Below are positions 16,257 to 26,100 of a stretch of DNA of 64,000 bases, piece after piece; positions within the stretch are counted from its first letter, which is position 1, and every line of letters begins with the position of its first letter. The DNA comes from Streptomyces qinzhouensis (GTDB taxonomy: Bacteria > Actinomycetota > Actinomycetes > Streptomycetales > Streptomycetaceae). The position numbers were made by a program, and so were the translations under genes. The notes beneath the pieces are model-generated. The model did not search any database and was not told the origin of the DNA. It worked only from the letters and a program-made list of their open reading frames with translations. The stretch is from positions 5,952,001-6,016,000 of the forward strand of contig NZ_CP042266.1 of NCBI RefSeq assembly GCF_007856155.1. Reading direction: 5' to 3'.

Positions 16257-17144
16257 CTACCTTTCCGATATCGCCCCCCGATGGCCGGGGTCGTCATCGG
16301 GGAGCGGGCCGCCGGTCGCCGCGGGGCCGGCCAGGAGGAGTTGGTACGTGGTGAGCGGGCGGCCGTCGGGGGCGGCCGAGGTGCCGCGCGGGGTCCAGCC
16401 GCGCCGCTCGTAGTAGGGCCCGGCGCCGCCCGTTCCGGCGAGGGTGACCAGCTCGGCGCGGTCGCATCCGGCGGCGGTCGCGTCGGCGGTGAAACGGTCG
16501 ATGAGCGCGCCGCCGAGGCCGAGCGAGCGGGCGTCGTCGGTCACGGCCACATAGGCGAGGACCGCGGTGCGGCCGGCGGGCGGAGGCGGGGACTCGGGGG
16601 CCCGGTCCGGAGCCGGGGCGGGTGCGGGCGGCCCGGCGGGCAGCAGGGCGCGGGCGTAACGGGCCGTACGGGTCCGCAGGAAGTGGGCCGCCGCCTGTGG
16701 CCGTACGGCGAGGGCGAGGGCGCCGCGGGCCGCGAGCCCGCGGCGGTGGAAGTGGAGCAGGTGCGCCCGGTGGGCGGCCGGGTCGAGCACGCCGAGGAGA
16801 TAGCCGGCGGGCCGCTCCCCGGGGCCGGCCGGTGCTGGGGCCGCGTAGGCGAGGGCGTGCGGGCTGTCCAGATAGGTGCGGAGATAGGCGGTCAGGAATC
16901 CGGGGCCGAGCCGGGCGAAGAAGCCGTCCGGGAAGTACCGCAGATGATCCGCGGTGACGGACGGCAGATCGTCGGAGGTCAGCGCCCGGACGGTGGCCGT
17001 GGCGGCCGGGCGGGCCGGAGGTGGTGGCGGGGGAGGGGTCGGCCGGGGATCACCGCCGCGCATGGCGGGAATCGGCGGACGGCTCCCCGGGGCGCCGTCG
17101 TGGGAAGGGCTGGGGTGCGCGGCTGCGCGCTGGTCGGCATCCAC
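16257..17144 (-). CDS. GNAT-family N-acetyltransferase
   Basis: A 295-residue cytoplasmic protein. A disordered Pro-rich N-terminus (about 1-48) precedes a GNAT fold running from TATVRALTSDDLPSVTADHL to the acetyl-CoA motif AVTDDARSLGLGGALIDRF (about 205) and the final YYERRGWTPRG. A second Pro-rich insertion (about 170-190) interrupts the domain. Substrate unknown. Translation starts at GTG 17144, only 4 nt from BlaI-type operator 2, with no Shine-Dalgarno sequence, so a leaderless BlaI-repressed message is likely. That links this enzyme to the M15 carboxypeptidase as one small regulon. Read-through into VanW, 66 nt downstream, is possible. Confidence 0.82.
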   Translation of the reverse strand: MDADQRAAAHPSPSHDGAPGSRPPIPAMRGGDPRPTPPPPPPPARPAATATVRALTSDDLPSVTADHLRYFPDGFFARLGPGFLTAYLRTYLDSPHALAYAAPAPAGPGERPAGYLLGVLDPAAHRAHLLHFHRRGLAARGALALAVRPQAAAHFLRTRTARYARALLPAGPPAPAPAPDRAPESPPPPAGRTAVLAYVAVTDDARSLGLGGALIDRFTADATAAGCDRAELVTLAGTGGAGPYYERRGWTPRGTSAAPDGRPLTTYQLLLAGPAATGGPLPDDDPGHRGAISER

Positions 17145-17148
17145 GAAC

Positions 17149-17177
17149 GTAAACTACTACACCGCGTAGAAGATTAG
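17149..17177. promoter_or_regulatory. BlaI/MecI-type operator 2 (upstream of the GNAT gene)
   Basis: A second 29-bp palindrome with CTAC...CGTAG core and TTAG outer arm, differing from operator 1 at only four positions and set at the same 4-nt distance from the start codon it controls. The minus-strand complement contains TAGTTT, a possible -10 that the repressor would cover. Confidence 0.8.
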
Positions 17178-17371
17178 TGGTTAATGGGTGGGTGGAGGCG
17201 GCCGGTGGATGAACGGCCCGGCCGGGTAACGGGTCGTCCGGCGACCGCTGATGGCGGGGTGTCAGGGGCCGTGAGCGCGGCGGGAGTCCAGGCGGCGGCC
17301 GCGGTTCGGGCCGCGTGGACAGGGCCCCGGGTCGCGCTCAAGGGGTGACCCGGGCGGCCGATGGGCGGCGG

Positions 17372-17505
17372 ACGGAGCCGAACCGGAATCCGGGCGGGGG
17401 CCGGAGCGGAGCCCGGGCGGAGCTGAACCGGGGTCGGAGTGGAGCCCGGGTGGAGCTGAACCGGGGGCGGAGCGGGGTCGGAGCGGAGCCCGGGGTGGGG
17501 GAGGA
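17372..17505. repeat. degenerate tandem repeat
   Basis: Two to three diverged copies of a unit of about 33-44 bp, built from GGAGCCCGGG and GGAGCTGAACCGGGG, lie in non-coding DNA. The TGAACC words here are not followed by a CGT element, so they are not counted as promoters of the ECF type described elsewhere. Confidence 0.55.
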
Positions 17506-17627
17506 GCCGGTTTCCGGCGGGCCGTTCCGAGCCGCGGGCGGTGCCGTTTCCGGCATGGCCGCGCAGGTCCCCGCCGAGCGCCCGGAAGACCGCTCGGGCG
17601 GCGCCGGGTGACCCCGTTTCACGGGTC

Positions 17628-17691
17628 CGGACAATCCTCGGACAATGGGCCCCGAGGGACGGACAACCCTGGTGACGGCGCCGGACAACCC
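17628..17691 (+). promoter_or_regulatory. four helically phased CGGACAA direct repeats
   Basis: CGGACAA begins at 17628, 17639, 17660 and 17682, giving steps of 11, 21 and 22 nt, so all four copies face the same side of the helix. The first pair, CGGACAATCCTCGGACAA, has exactly the heptamer-4-heptamer layout bound by SARP-type activators. No promoter was identified with confidence. Confidence 0.5.
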
Positions 17692-18201
17692 TTGTCAGGA
17701 GCGTTGCGGGCCGCTGTCCCGGACTGTCCCACGGGCGTCCCGGACGTACCCGTGAGTGGGGGAGCGCATTCCGCGTACTCCCTGGTCCGACCGGGCTGTT
17801 GTAGTGTCCCACCCAACTTTCACCGGAACATCGGTCGGTTCGCCTCGGTCCGTACTACCGGGCTCGCCCCGGCGGGCGGGAGAACCGTCCGAAGGCCCAC
17901 GGGCGGCGTGGGCGCCGGTGCCGGACGGTGGTTCGCCGCGGCCCGACGGCCGCCGGTACCCGCCGACGACCTGCCAACGGCTGTCCGACGGTTCCGCGGT
18001 TTCTGCGGTTTCTGTGTTCTCTGTGGCTTCTGCGATTCAGGCTTCACGCTTCACGGGATGTGACGACCAGCGGTCCCGCCGTATCCGCGGCCGGGGCGCA
18101 CCGGAGCGATCACTCCGCGGGTCCCCCCACCGGCCGCCGGTACGGCCGGGGCGCACAGGGGAGGCGGCGGAGCACGCACCGGGGACTGTAGGGGGAAGAA
18201 C

Positions 18202-19803
18202 GTGACCGATGTCGATCCGGCGCGTGCCGGTACCAGCGAAGAGTATCTGCTGCTGCTGAGACAGCGCCGGGAAGTGGCCGGACTGTCCTACCGGCAGCTC
18301 GAACGCAGGGCCCGGAAGGACGGCGGCTCGCTGCCGCCGAGCACCGTGGCCACCATGCTCCGCCGGTCCACCCTCCCCGGGCCGGATCTGATCGTCGCCT
18401 ATGTCCGTGCCTGCGGCGGGGGCGCGGCAGAGGTGGCGGACTGGCTCGCGGCCAGGGCCCGGCTCGCGGCCGCCGCCGTCGTTCCGGCCGAGCCCGAACC
18501 CGACCGGGCGGGGCCGGGGTTCGCCCCGTTCCCCGCCAGGACCGGCGGGATGGACCGCGCGGCCCGTACCGCCCGCGACGCGGGAGGCGCGGGCGGAACG
18601 GGCGGAACGGGCCGTGCTTTCGTACCGCCGCGCCAGTTGCCGCCCGCGGTCGCGGTGCTGGTGGGTTCCGGGCGGGCCGGTGCCGAACTGGACGCGGTAG
18701 CCGACCGCCGCGGCTCCGGACTGGCGATCGTCACCGGACCGCCGGGGTCCGGCAAGTCCGCCGTCGCCGTCCACTGGGCCCACCGGGCCGCGCACCGTTT
18801 CCCCGATGGGCAGTTGTACGTCGACCTGCGCGGCCACCGGCCCGGCGTCGGCCCTCTGAGCACCGCCGAGGCCCTCACCTATCTGCTGGTCGGCCTCGGG
18901 GTGCCGGCCGGCGCGGTGCCCGCCGACGAAGTCCAGGCCGCGGCCGTCTTCCGGTCCCTGGTGGCCGACCGGAAGGTGCTGGTGCTCCTCGACGGAGCGG
19001 TCTGCGCCGAGCAGATCCGGCTGCTGAGACCCGGCGGCCCCGGCACCTGCACGGTCGTCACCAGCCGGGACAGCCTGGTGGGGCTCGCCGTCCGTGACGC
19101 CGGACGGACCGTACGGATCGGCCCGCTCGACCGGGAGGCCTCGGTTCAGCTGCTCGCCCGGGCCGCCGGTGAGCGCACCGTCGCCGCGGAACCCGAGGCG
19201 GCTCGTGGTCTCGCCGCCCGGTGCGAGGGGCTGCCGCTGGCCCTGCGGATCGCCGCCGCCGCGCTCGACGCCGGGGCGCGGGCCCCGATCGCGGGGCTTC
19301 TCGACCGGATGCGCGGGGAGGGCCGGCTCGGTGCGCTGGAGCTGCACTCGGACGGCAGCGCGGGTCTTGAGGCCGCCTTCGCCTGCTCCTACCGGGGCCT
19401 CGACGCCGCGCAGCGGCGGATGTTCACGCTGCTGGGCGTCCTGACGGAGACCGTGGGGCCGGACCCGGCACCGGCCGCCCCCACCGTCCCGGTGCTGGCG
19501 GTGGCGGCCGGTGTACCGGTCACCAGGGCCCGTGCCGTACTCCGCGGACTGGTCGACGTCCATCTCCTGGTCCGGCTGCCGGGCGACCGCTATGCCGTGC
19601 CCGGACTGCTGCGCGACTATGCACTCAGGCTTGCGCAGGAGGAGCCCGCGACCGTACCCGCGAACGTCCCGGCGGCAGTGTCGGGGGCGGTCCCGGGGGC
19701 CGTGCCGCATCCGGTGCCGGGGATCGTGCCCGGAGTCGTATCGGGTGCCCCGCTCCACACCCGCCGGGCGCTGGTCCCGAGCCGGCCGACCGCGGGCGTC
19801 TGA
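18202..19803 (+). CDS. XRE-STAND NTPase regulator (AfsR-like without SARP domain)
   Basis: A 533-residue cytoplasmic signalling protein. Residues 14-80 resemble an XRE-type helix-turn-helix (EEYLLLLRQRREVAGLSYRQLERRARK). A Gly/Pro-rich linker is followed by an NB-ARC/STAND NTPase: P-loop GPPGSGKS at 179-186, Walker B KVLVLLDGA near 262, sensor TVVTSRDSL near 285, and the GLPLAL motif near 345. A winged helical segment follows. There are no TPR or WD repeats. Instead the tail (about 485-520) is a Val/Pro/Gly repeat (VPGAVPHPVPGIVPGVVSG). The GTG start has GGGGGAAG upstream. Target genes are unknown; the neighbouring RHS genes or the phased repeats upstream are candidates. Confidence 0.83.
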   Translation: MTDVDPARAGTSEEYLLLLRQRREVAGLSYRQLERRARKDGGSLPPSTVATMLRRSTLPGPDLIVAYVRACGGGAAEVADWLAARARLAAAAVVPAEPEPDRAGPGFAPFPARTGGMDRAARTARDAGGAGGTGGTGRAFVPPRQLPPAVAVLVGSGRAGAELDAVADRRGSGLAIVTGPPGSGKSAVAVHWAHRAAHRFPDGQLYVDLRGHRPGVGPLSTAEALTYLLVGLGVPAGAVPADEVQAAAVFRSLVADRKVLVLLDGAVCAEQIRLLRPGGPGTCTVVTSRDSLVGLAVRDAGRTVRIGPLDREASVQLLARAAGERTVAAEPEAARGLAARCEGLPLALRIAAAALDAGARAPIAGLLDRMRGEGRLGALELHSDGSAGLEAAFACSYRGLDAAQRRMFTLLGVLTETVGPDPAPAAPTVPVLAVAAGVPVTRARAVLRGLVDVHLLVRLPGDRYAVPGLLRDYALRLAQEEPATVPANVPAAVSGAVPGAVPHPVPGIVPGVVSGAPLHTRRALVPSRPTAGV

Positions 19804-20118
19804 CCTACGGCCTCGACCGCGACGGGCCCGGGTGCCCGGTTCCCGCCGGGCACCTCCCCGCGCCCTGAGCCCCTGAGCCCTGAGCCCCTGAGCCCCTGAG
19901 CCCTTGAGCCCGGCGTCCCGTGCTCTGTGCTTCCCGCCCCCCTGAACACGGGTCCGGGACCCCCTTCCCCGGGTCCCGGGCCTGTCGGGTGCCGCGGTGC
20001 GCCACGGGTGTTCGGATCTGTGCGGAACAGTGCGCAACCGGCCCGCCCCACCCCGGCAGCCGGTGTTCTGGTGGCCCCACCCCTGTCCTTCGCCGGACGC
20101 ATCGAAGAGGGGAACACC
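19804..20118. other. RHS1 upstream region with tandem repeat
   Basis: Non-coding lead to the first RHS gene. It includes a tandem repeat at about 19863-19911 (six copies of an 8-9-nt GAGCCCCT-type unit). A reading frame in phase with RHS1 extends back to 19927, but GAGGGG at 20107-20112 supports the start at 20119. Confidence 0.5.
19863..19911. repeat. short tandem repeat, GAGCCCCT-type unit
   Basis: About six near-identical 8-9-nt copies in a row, non-coding, upstream of the RHS cluster. Slippage-prone. Confidence 0.65.
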
Positions 20119-23100
20119 ATGCGCCTGTCTCGCCGGAAGCCCCCGGGGCGAAGGCCCCGCTCCGGAAAGCCCCGGATCCGCGTACCCGGGCTTCGGAGGT
20201 CCCGCCCCCGGACACCCCGCAGCAGCGGTCCCTTCGTCCGGGGCCGTACCCATCCGCTGGGCCGACTGATCAGCGCCGTCCCCACCCGGCTCGGAACCGC
20301 CCTGGGGGTTCTGCTCGCCCTGCTGGCCTCGGTCCTCGGCGGCCCCGCCGTGGCCGCGGAGGCGCCCGTCGACGGGAAACGCAAACCGGCCTGGGCCAAG
20401 AGCCGTCCGGTGGCGTCCGTACCGGGCCGGGAGCCGCCCGCCCGCGCCCGCCCCGCGGATCCGGCGGAACAGCGAGCGGTGAAGACCGTCCCGCGCCCGG
20501 TCCGGCCGCGCGCCGCGGGCGCCGAGATCGCCCTCACCCCCGGTGCCAGGTCCGCGACCGCGGTACCCGGCACCCCGCTGAGCGTCAGAGCGGCCGACGC
20601 CCGCGGCCCCCGGAAACTGCGGGTCGACGTCCTCGACCCCGCCGTCGCCGACCGCGCCGGTGTCGACGGGCTGCTGTTCCGCGTCGTACGCACCGACGGC
20701 CTGCGCACCTCCGCGCCCGTCACCGTCGACGTCGACTACTCGGGCTTCCGGGCCGCCTACGGCGGCGACTACGCGGCCCGGCTGCACCTGGTGCGGCTGC
20801 CCGCCTGTGCCGCGACCACCCCGAAGCGGGCCGACTGCGGCCGTACCACCCCGCTGCCCACCCGCAACGACTTCGCGGGCAACAGGCTCGGCGGAGCGGT
20901 CACCGCGACCGCCCCCGCCGCCGCCCTGTACGCGGTGACCTCCTCGCCCAACGGCGCCGCGGGCAGCTTCAAGCCCAGCTCCCTCGCCCCGTCGGCGCTG
21001 TGGCAGGTCGGCCTCCAGTCCGGGGAGTTCACCTGGTCGTACCCGCTGACGCTGCCCTCCGTGCCCGGCATCGAACCGGACCTCGCGCTGGCCTACGCCT
21101 CCGGCTCCGTCGACGGCCGTACCGCCTCCACCAACAACCAGCCGTCCTGGGCCGGCGAGGGCTTCGACCTTCAGCCCGGGTTCATCGAGCGCCAGTACAC
21201 CGGGTGCTCCGACGACCTGGCGGGCGGCAACAACACCACCGCCACCGGTGACCTCTGCTACGCCTCCCGGAACGCGACCGTCGCTCTCCCGGGCGTCGCG
21301 GGCGAACTGGTCTGGGACGCCACCAAGCAGATCTGGCGCGCCGAGGAGGACGACGGCTGGCGCGTGGAGCAGCTGTTCGGCGCGGGCAACGGCGACAACG
21401 ACGGCGAGTACTGGCGGATGACGTCCCCCGACGGCACCCAGTACTTCTTCGGCCGCACCACCGCCGCGAAGTCGGCCTGGACCGTCCCCGTCTACGGCAA
21501 CCACAGCGGTGAGCCCTGCAACTCGGCCTCCTACTCGACCTCCTGGTGTCAGCAGGCGTACCGCTGGATGCTCGACCATGTCGTGAACCGCGACGGCGAC
21601 ATCATCACGTACACCTACGACACCGAGACCAACCACTACGGCCGGGACAACACCCCCTCCGCCGCCACTCCCTACATCCGCGGCGGCCATCTCGTCCGCA
21701 TCGACTACGGGCTGCGCCAGGGGCAGGCCGAACCCGACGCCCGGGTGCTGTTCACCACCGCGGACCGCTGTCTGCCGGGCTCCGCCTGCCGCCGGACCGT
21801 CCCGAGCGAATGGCCGGACGTGCCGTGGGACCAGCAGTGCGACGGCGGCAACTGCGCCGGGCGGACCACCCCCGCCTTCTTCGGCAGCAAGCGGCTGGAC
21901 AAGGTCACCGCGCAGGTGCGGGACGGCGGGGTGTTCAAGGACGTCACCTCCTGGAAGCTCGACCACACCTATCCGGCCACCGGTGACGGGACTTCGGCCG
22001 CGCTGTGGCTGGCGTCCGTCACCCGCACCGGGCACGCGGGCACCACGCTGAGCGAACCGCCGGTCGACTTCGACGGGGAGCGGCTGCCGAACCGGCTGAG
22101 TACCGGCGGCGGGCTGCCGCCGCTGAACAAGTGGCGCGTCAAGGCGGTCAACACCGAGACCGGCGGCCGGATCCAGACGTCCTACGTCCAGGCCGGGTGC
22201 GACCCGGCCGCGCCGCCCGCCGCCGACCGGAACGGCCTCAACTGCTTCCCGGGCCGCTGGATCCCGGCCGGGGGATCCCAGTCCCAGCTGGACTGGTTCC
22301 ACAAATACCTGGTCACCGAGGTCCGCGAGATCGACCGGGTCGGGGGCTCGCCCGACGAGGTGACGTCGTACGAGTACGTCGGCGGTGCCGCCTGGCGTCA
22401 CGACGAGGCCGAGCTGGTTCCCGAAGAGCTGAAGACCTGGGGCCAGTGGCGCGGCTACCAGACCGTGAAGGTCAGGACCGGCGCCGTCGGCAGCGTCCGT
22501 ACCCTGACCGAGCACCGTTTCTACCGGGGCATGCACGGCGACAAGAACGCCGACGGCACGACGAAGAACGTCGTCGTCGCCGGAAAGCCCGACAAGCCGA
22601 CCCTCCGCGGCTTCGCCCACGAGGAGATCACCTACAACGGCGACGGCGGCCCCGAGATCGAACGCACCATCAGCGAACCGGTCGAGATCGGCCCCACCGC
22701 GGAACGCTCCCGCCCCACCGGGACCCTGAGCGCCTACACCACCGAGGTCAAACAGACCTACACCCGCACGGCCCTGGCGGGCGGGGGCAACCGGGAGACC
22801 CGGGAGACACACGAGTACGACCAGCGCGGCGTGAACCATCGCACCCATGACCAGGGCGACCTGGCCGACCCGAACGACGACGTCTGCACGAACGTCGACT
22901 ACACGCCGAACCCGACCGACTGGATCATCGGGGCCCCGTACCGGGTGGAGTCCGTCGGCCGTCCCTGCGGCACCGCGGCGCAGAACGCGGGCGACGTCGT
23001 CTCCGACGTCCGCACCTACTACGACGGCTCCACCACCCTCGGCGCCGTCCCGTCCAAGGCCCGGCCCACGAAGGTCGAGGAACTCTCGGACTGGTCCGCG

Positions 23101-26100
23101 GGCGGCGGTACCTACACCACGGTCTCGCGCCACGCGTACGACGCGCACGGGCGGGAGACGGAGGAGTGGGACGCACTGGGGAACCGGGACGAGACGGCGT
23201 ACACCCCGGCGACGGGCGGACCGGTCACGGAGATCCGGACGGCCAACGCGCTGGGACACACCGAGACCACCGCCCTGCACCCGCTGCTGGGCGTCACGAC
23301 GGCGACCACCGACCCCGACGGCCGGCGCACCCATCTCGCCCATGACGCCCTGGGGCGCCTGACCCAGGCATGGGGTCCCGGACGGCCCACCACCCAGAGC
23401 CCGGACGCCTCCTTCTCCTATCTGGTGCGCGCCGACGGCCCCACCGCGGTGACCAGCCGGATCCTGCTCGGCAGCGGCCAGTACAAGACCTCGTACTCCC
23501 TCCACGACGGCTTCCTGCGGACACGTCAGACCCAGTCCCCGGCACCCGGCGGAGGCAGGATCCTGACCGATACCGCCTACGACAGCCACGGGCGGGTTGC
23601 GAAGACCAACGATCCCTACCACAACGCCGATCCGCCGGGAACCGTGCTCTTCCGGGCCCATGACGCATCCGTGCCCGCGCAGACCGAGTTCGTCTTCGAC
23701 GGCGCGGGCCGGGAGACCGCCGAGATCGAGAGGGTTCTCGGCGCCGAGAAGTGGCGGACCACCACCGCCTACGGGGGCAACTGGGTCCGTGAGGAACCAC
23801 CCCGGGGCGCCACGCCCACCACGACCTTCTTCGACGCGGAAGAACGCCGTACCGAGCTGCGCCAGCACAAGAACGCGACCGAGTACGACGCGACCCGCTA
23901 CACGTACACCAAGAGTGGACAGCTCGCGACGGTCACGGACCCCGCGGGCAACGCCTGGCGGCACTTCTACGACGTCCGGGGCCGGGGGACCCGTACCGAG
24001 GATCCCGACAAGGGCGCGACGACCACGGTGTACGACGACGAGGACCGTCCGCTCACGGTGACCGACTCGCGCGGCAGGACCCTGCGGCACGTGTACGACG
24101 CCCTGGGCCGCAGGACCGCCACGCACGAGAACTCCCTCACCGGTCCGAAGCTCATCGAGACGGTCTTCGACACCCTGGCCAAGGGACAGACCACCGCGTC
24201 GATCCGGTACGCGGGCGGTCACGCCTACCGCAATGACATCGTCGGCTACGACGGCCGCGGCCGGCCGGCCGGCACGGCCGTCACCATCCCCGCGTCCGAG
24301 GGCGCTCTCGCCGGACGATACGAATCCCTGTTCACCTACGACGACGCCGGACAGATCACCGGCACCAGCCTGCCCGCCGCCGGCGGGCTCCCCGCCGAGA
24401 CCCTCCATCAGGCCTACGACGAACTCGGCCAGGTCACCTCCCTCACCGGCATCGACCCGTATGTCAACTTCACCGGCTACGACTCCCTGGGCGCCGTGAC
24501 CGAGTTCATCCTGGGCACGACGGGGCGCCAGTTGCGCCAGTCCTTCGAGTACGAGACCGGCACCCGGCGCCTCGCGGTCTCCCGTACCGAACAGGAGGGA
24601 ATGCCCGCCCCGACGGTGGAACGCGCCTTCGGCTACGACCCGGCCGGGAACATCACCAAGCTGACGACCGCGGCGCTCGGCAGGGACACCGACACCCAGT
24701 GCTTCGGAACGGACTACCTGCGGCGGCTCACGGAGGCTTGGACCCCCGGCGGCGACTGCACGGCCCCTCCCACCACCGCCGGACTGGGCGGACCGGCGCC
24801 GTACTGGCACAGCTACACCTTCGACGCCATCGGCAACAGAACGAGCGAGACCTGGCGCAGCCAGGCCGGGAACACCACCCGGGCCTATGCCTATCCGGCG
24901 GCCGGATCGCCGCAGCCGCACACCCTGACGTCGGTCACCCAGACCGGACCGGCCGGAAACCGGACCGACACCTTCACCTACGACTCCGACGGCAACACCA
25001 CAGCCCGGAACCTCGGCGGGGTCGGCCAGAGCCTGACCTGGGACACCGAAGGGCTCCTCGCCTCGGTCGGCGTGAACGGGCAGACCACCGAATTCCTCTA
25101 CAGCGCCGAGGGGAACCGGCTGATCCGCCGGGAGCAGGGCGCCACGACGCTGTACCTCGGGGACACCGAACTCCGGCTGAACACCGCTACCCAGACCGTC
25201 ACCGGGACCCGCTCCTACGCGATACACGGCTCGACGGTCGCGGTCCGCAAACCCGCCGGACTGACCTGGCTCTCCGCCGACCACCACGGCACCGGTGAGA
25301 CGGCGATCGACGACACGACCGGGCAGGCCGTCCACCGGCTGCACCTGCCGTACGGCGGGCCGCGCGGCACGGCCGGGGGTACCTGGCCGGACGAGAAGGG
25401 CTTCGTGGGCGGCACCATGGACACCGCCACGGGCCTGACCCATCTGGGGGCGCGCGAGTACGACCCCCTCACCGGCCGGTTCGTCTCGGTCGATCCGATC
25501 ATCGACTACGACGACCCGCAGCAAATGAACGGGTACGCGTACGGCAACAACAACCCGGCCAGTTTCAGTGACCCCGACGGCCTCAAACCGAAGCCCAAGA
25601 ACAAGAAGCCGCCCGCCAAGAAGAAGCCCGCCACCAAGGCGAAGTCACCGGTCAAGTCGACGGTGTGCCACAGCGCGCAGCAGTGCCGGGCCCTGGAGTC
25701 ACCCAAGAAGGAACCGAAGAAGCCCAAGGCGAAGACGGGCGCCGCGAAGAAAGGCACCTGCACGGGGAAAGAGTGCGCCGGGAAGCCGCCCAAGCCGCCG
25801 AAGCCGCCGAAGAAGGAGAAGACCCCGCCGGCCAAGCCCGGAAAGCCGTCGAAGTGGAAGAACGACAAGGTTGCGGGCGTGGCCAAGGGGACCTCCATCG
25901 CGGGGGAAGCCCTGGGGGCCGGTCTCGACTCGCCCGACGCCGCCATCAAGCAGGCCGAGAAACAGCGCGACAAATCCCGGACCAAGAAGGGCCTCGGCCC
26001 GGGTGAGAAGAAGAAAGCGATGGACGCGGCGAGCAAGAACCTCCGGGACACCCGGAAGGCCATGGCTCCCTGGGCCAAATCATTCAAAGTCGCCGGAAGG

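Larger units (their letters stand above)
17178..18201. other. 1-kb intergenic region rich in direct repeats
   Basis: No frame here has a convincing start, ribosome-binding site or recognisable product. It holds degenerate tandem repeats (17372-17505), four phased CGGACAA repeats (17628-17691), related TGTCCCGGAC-type words near 17705-17745, and a T-rich TTTCTG-repeat stretch near 17998-18035. The last 200 nt lead to the GTG start at 18202. I see it as regulatory or remnant DNA. Confidence 0.5.

Noticed and set aside
17412..17461. TGAACC words in the tandem repeats as further ECF promoters
   Set aside because: No CGT-type -10 follows at 16-17 nt, and no gene starts nearby.
17608..18205. Two overlapping frames of about 150 codons in the 1-kb gap
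   Set aside because: No ribosome-binding site, odd composition and no recognisable motif. The DNA there is better described by repeats and an upstream regulatory region.
18037..25524. 2,495-codon open frame on the minus strand
   Set aside because: It is antisense to RHS1 and the STAND gene, has no plausible product or ribosome-binding site, and is explained by extreme GC at third codon positions of the true genes.
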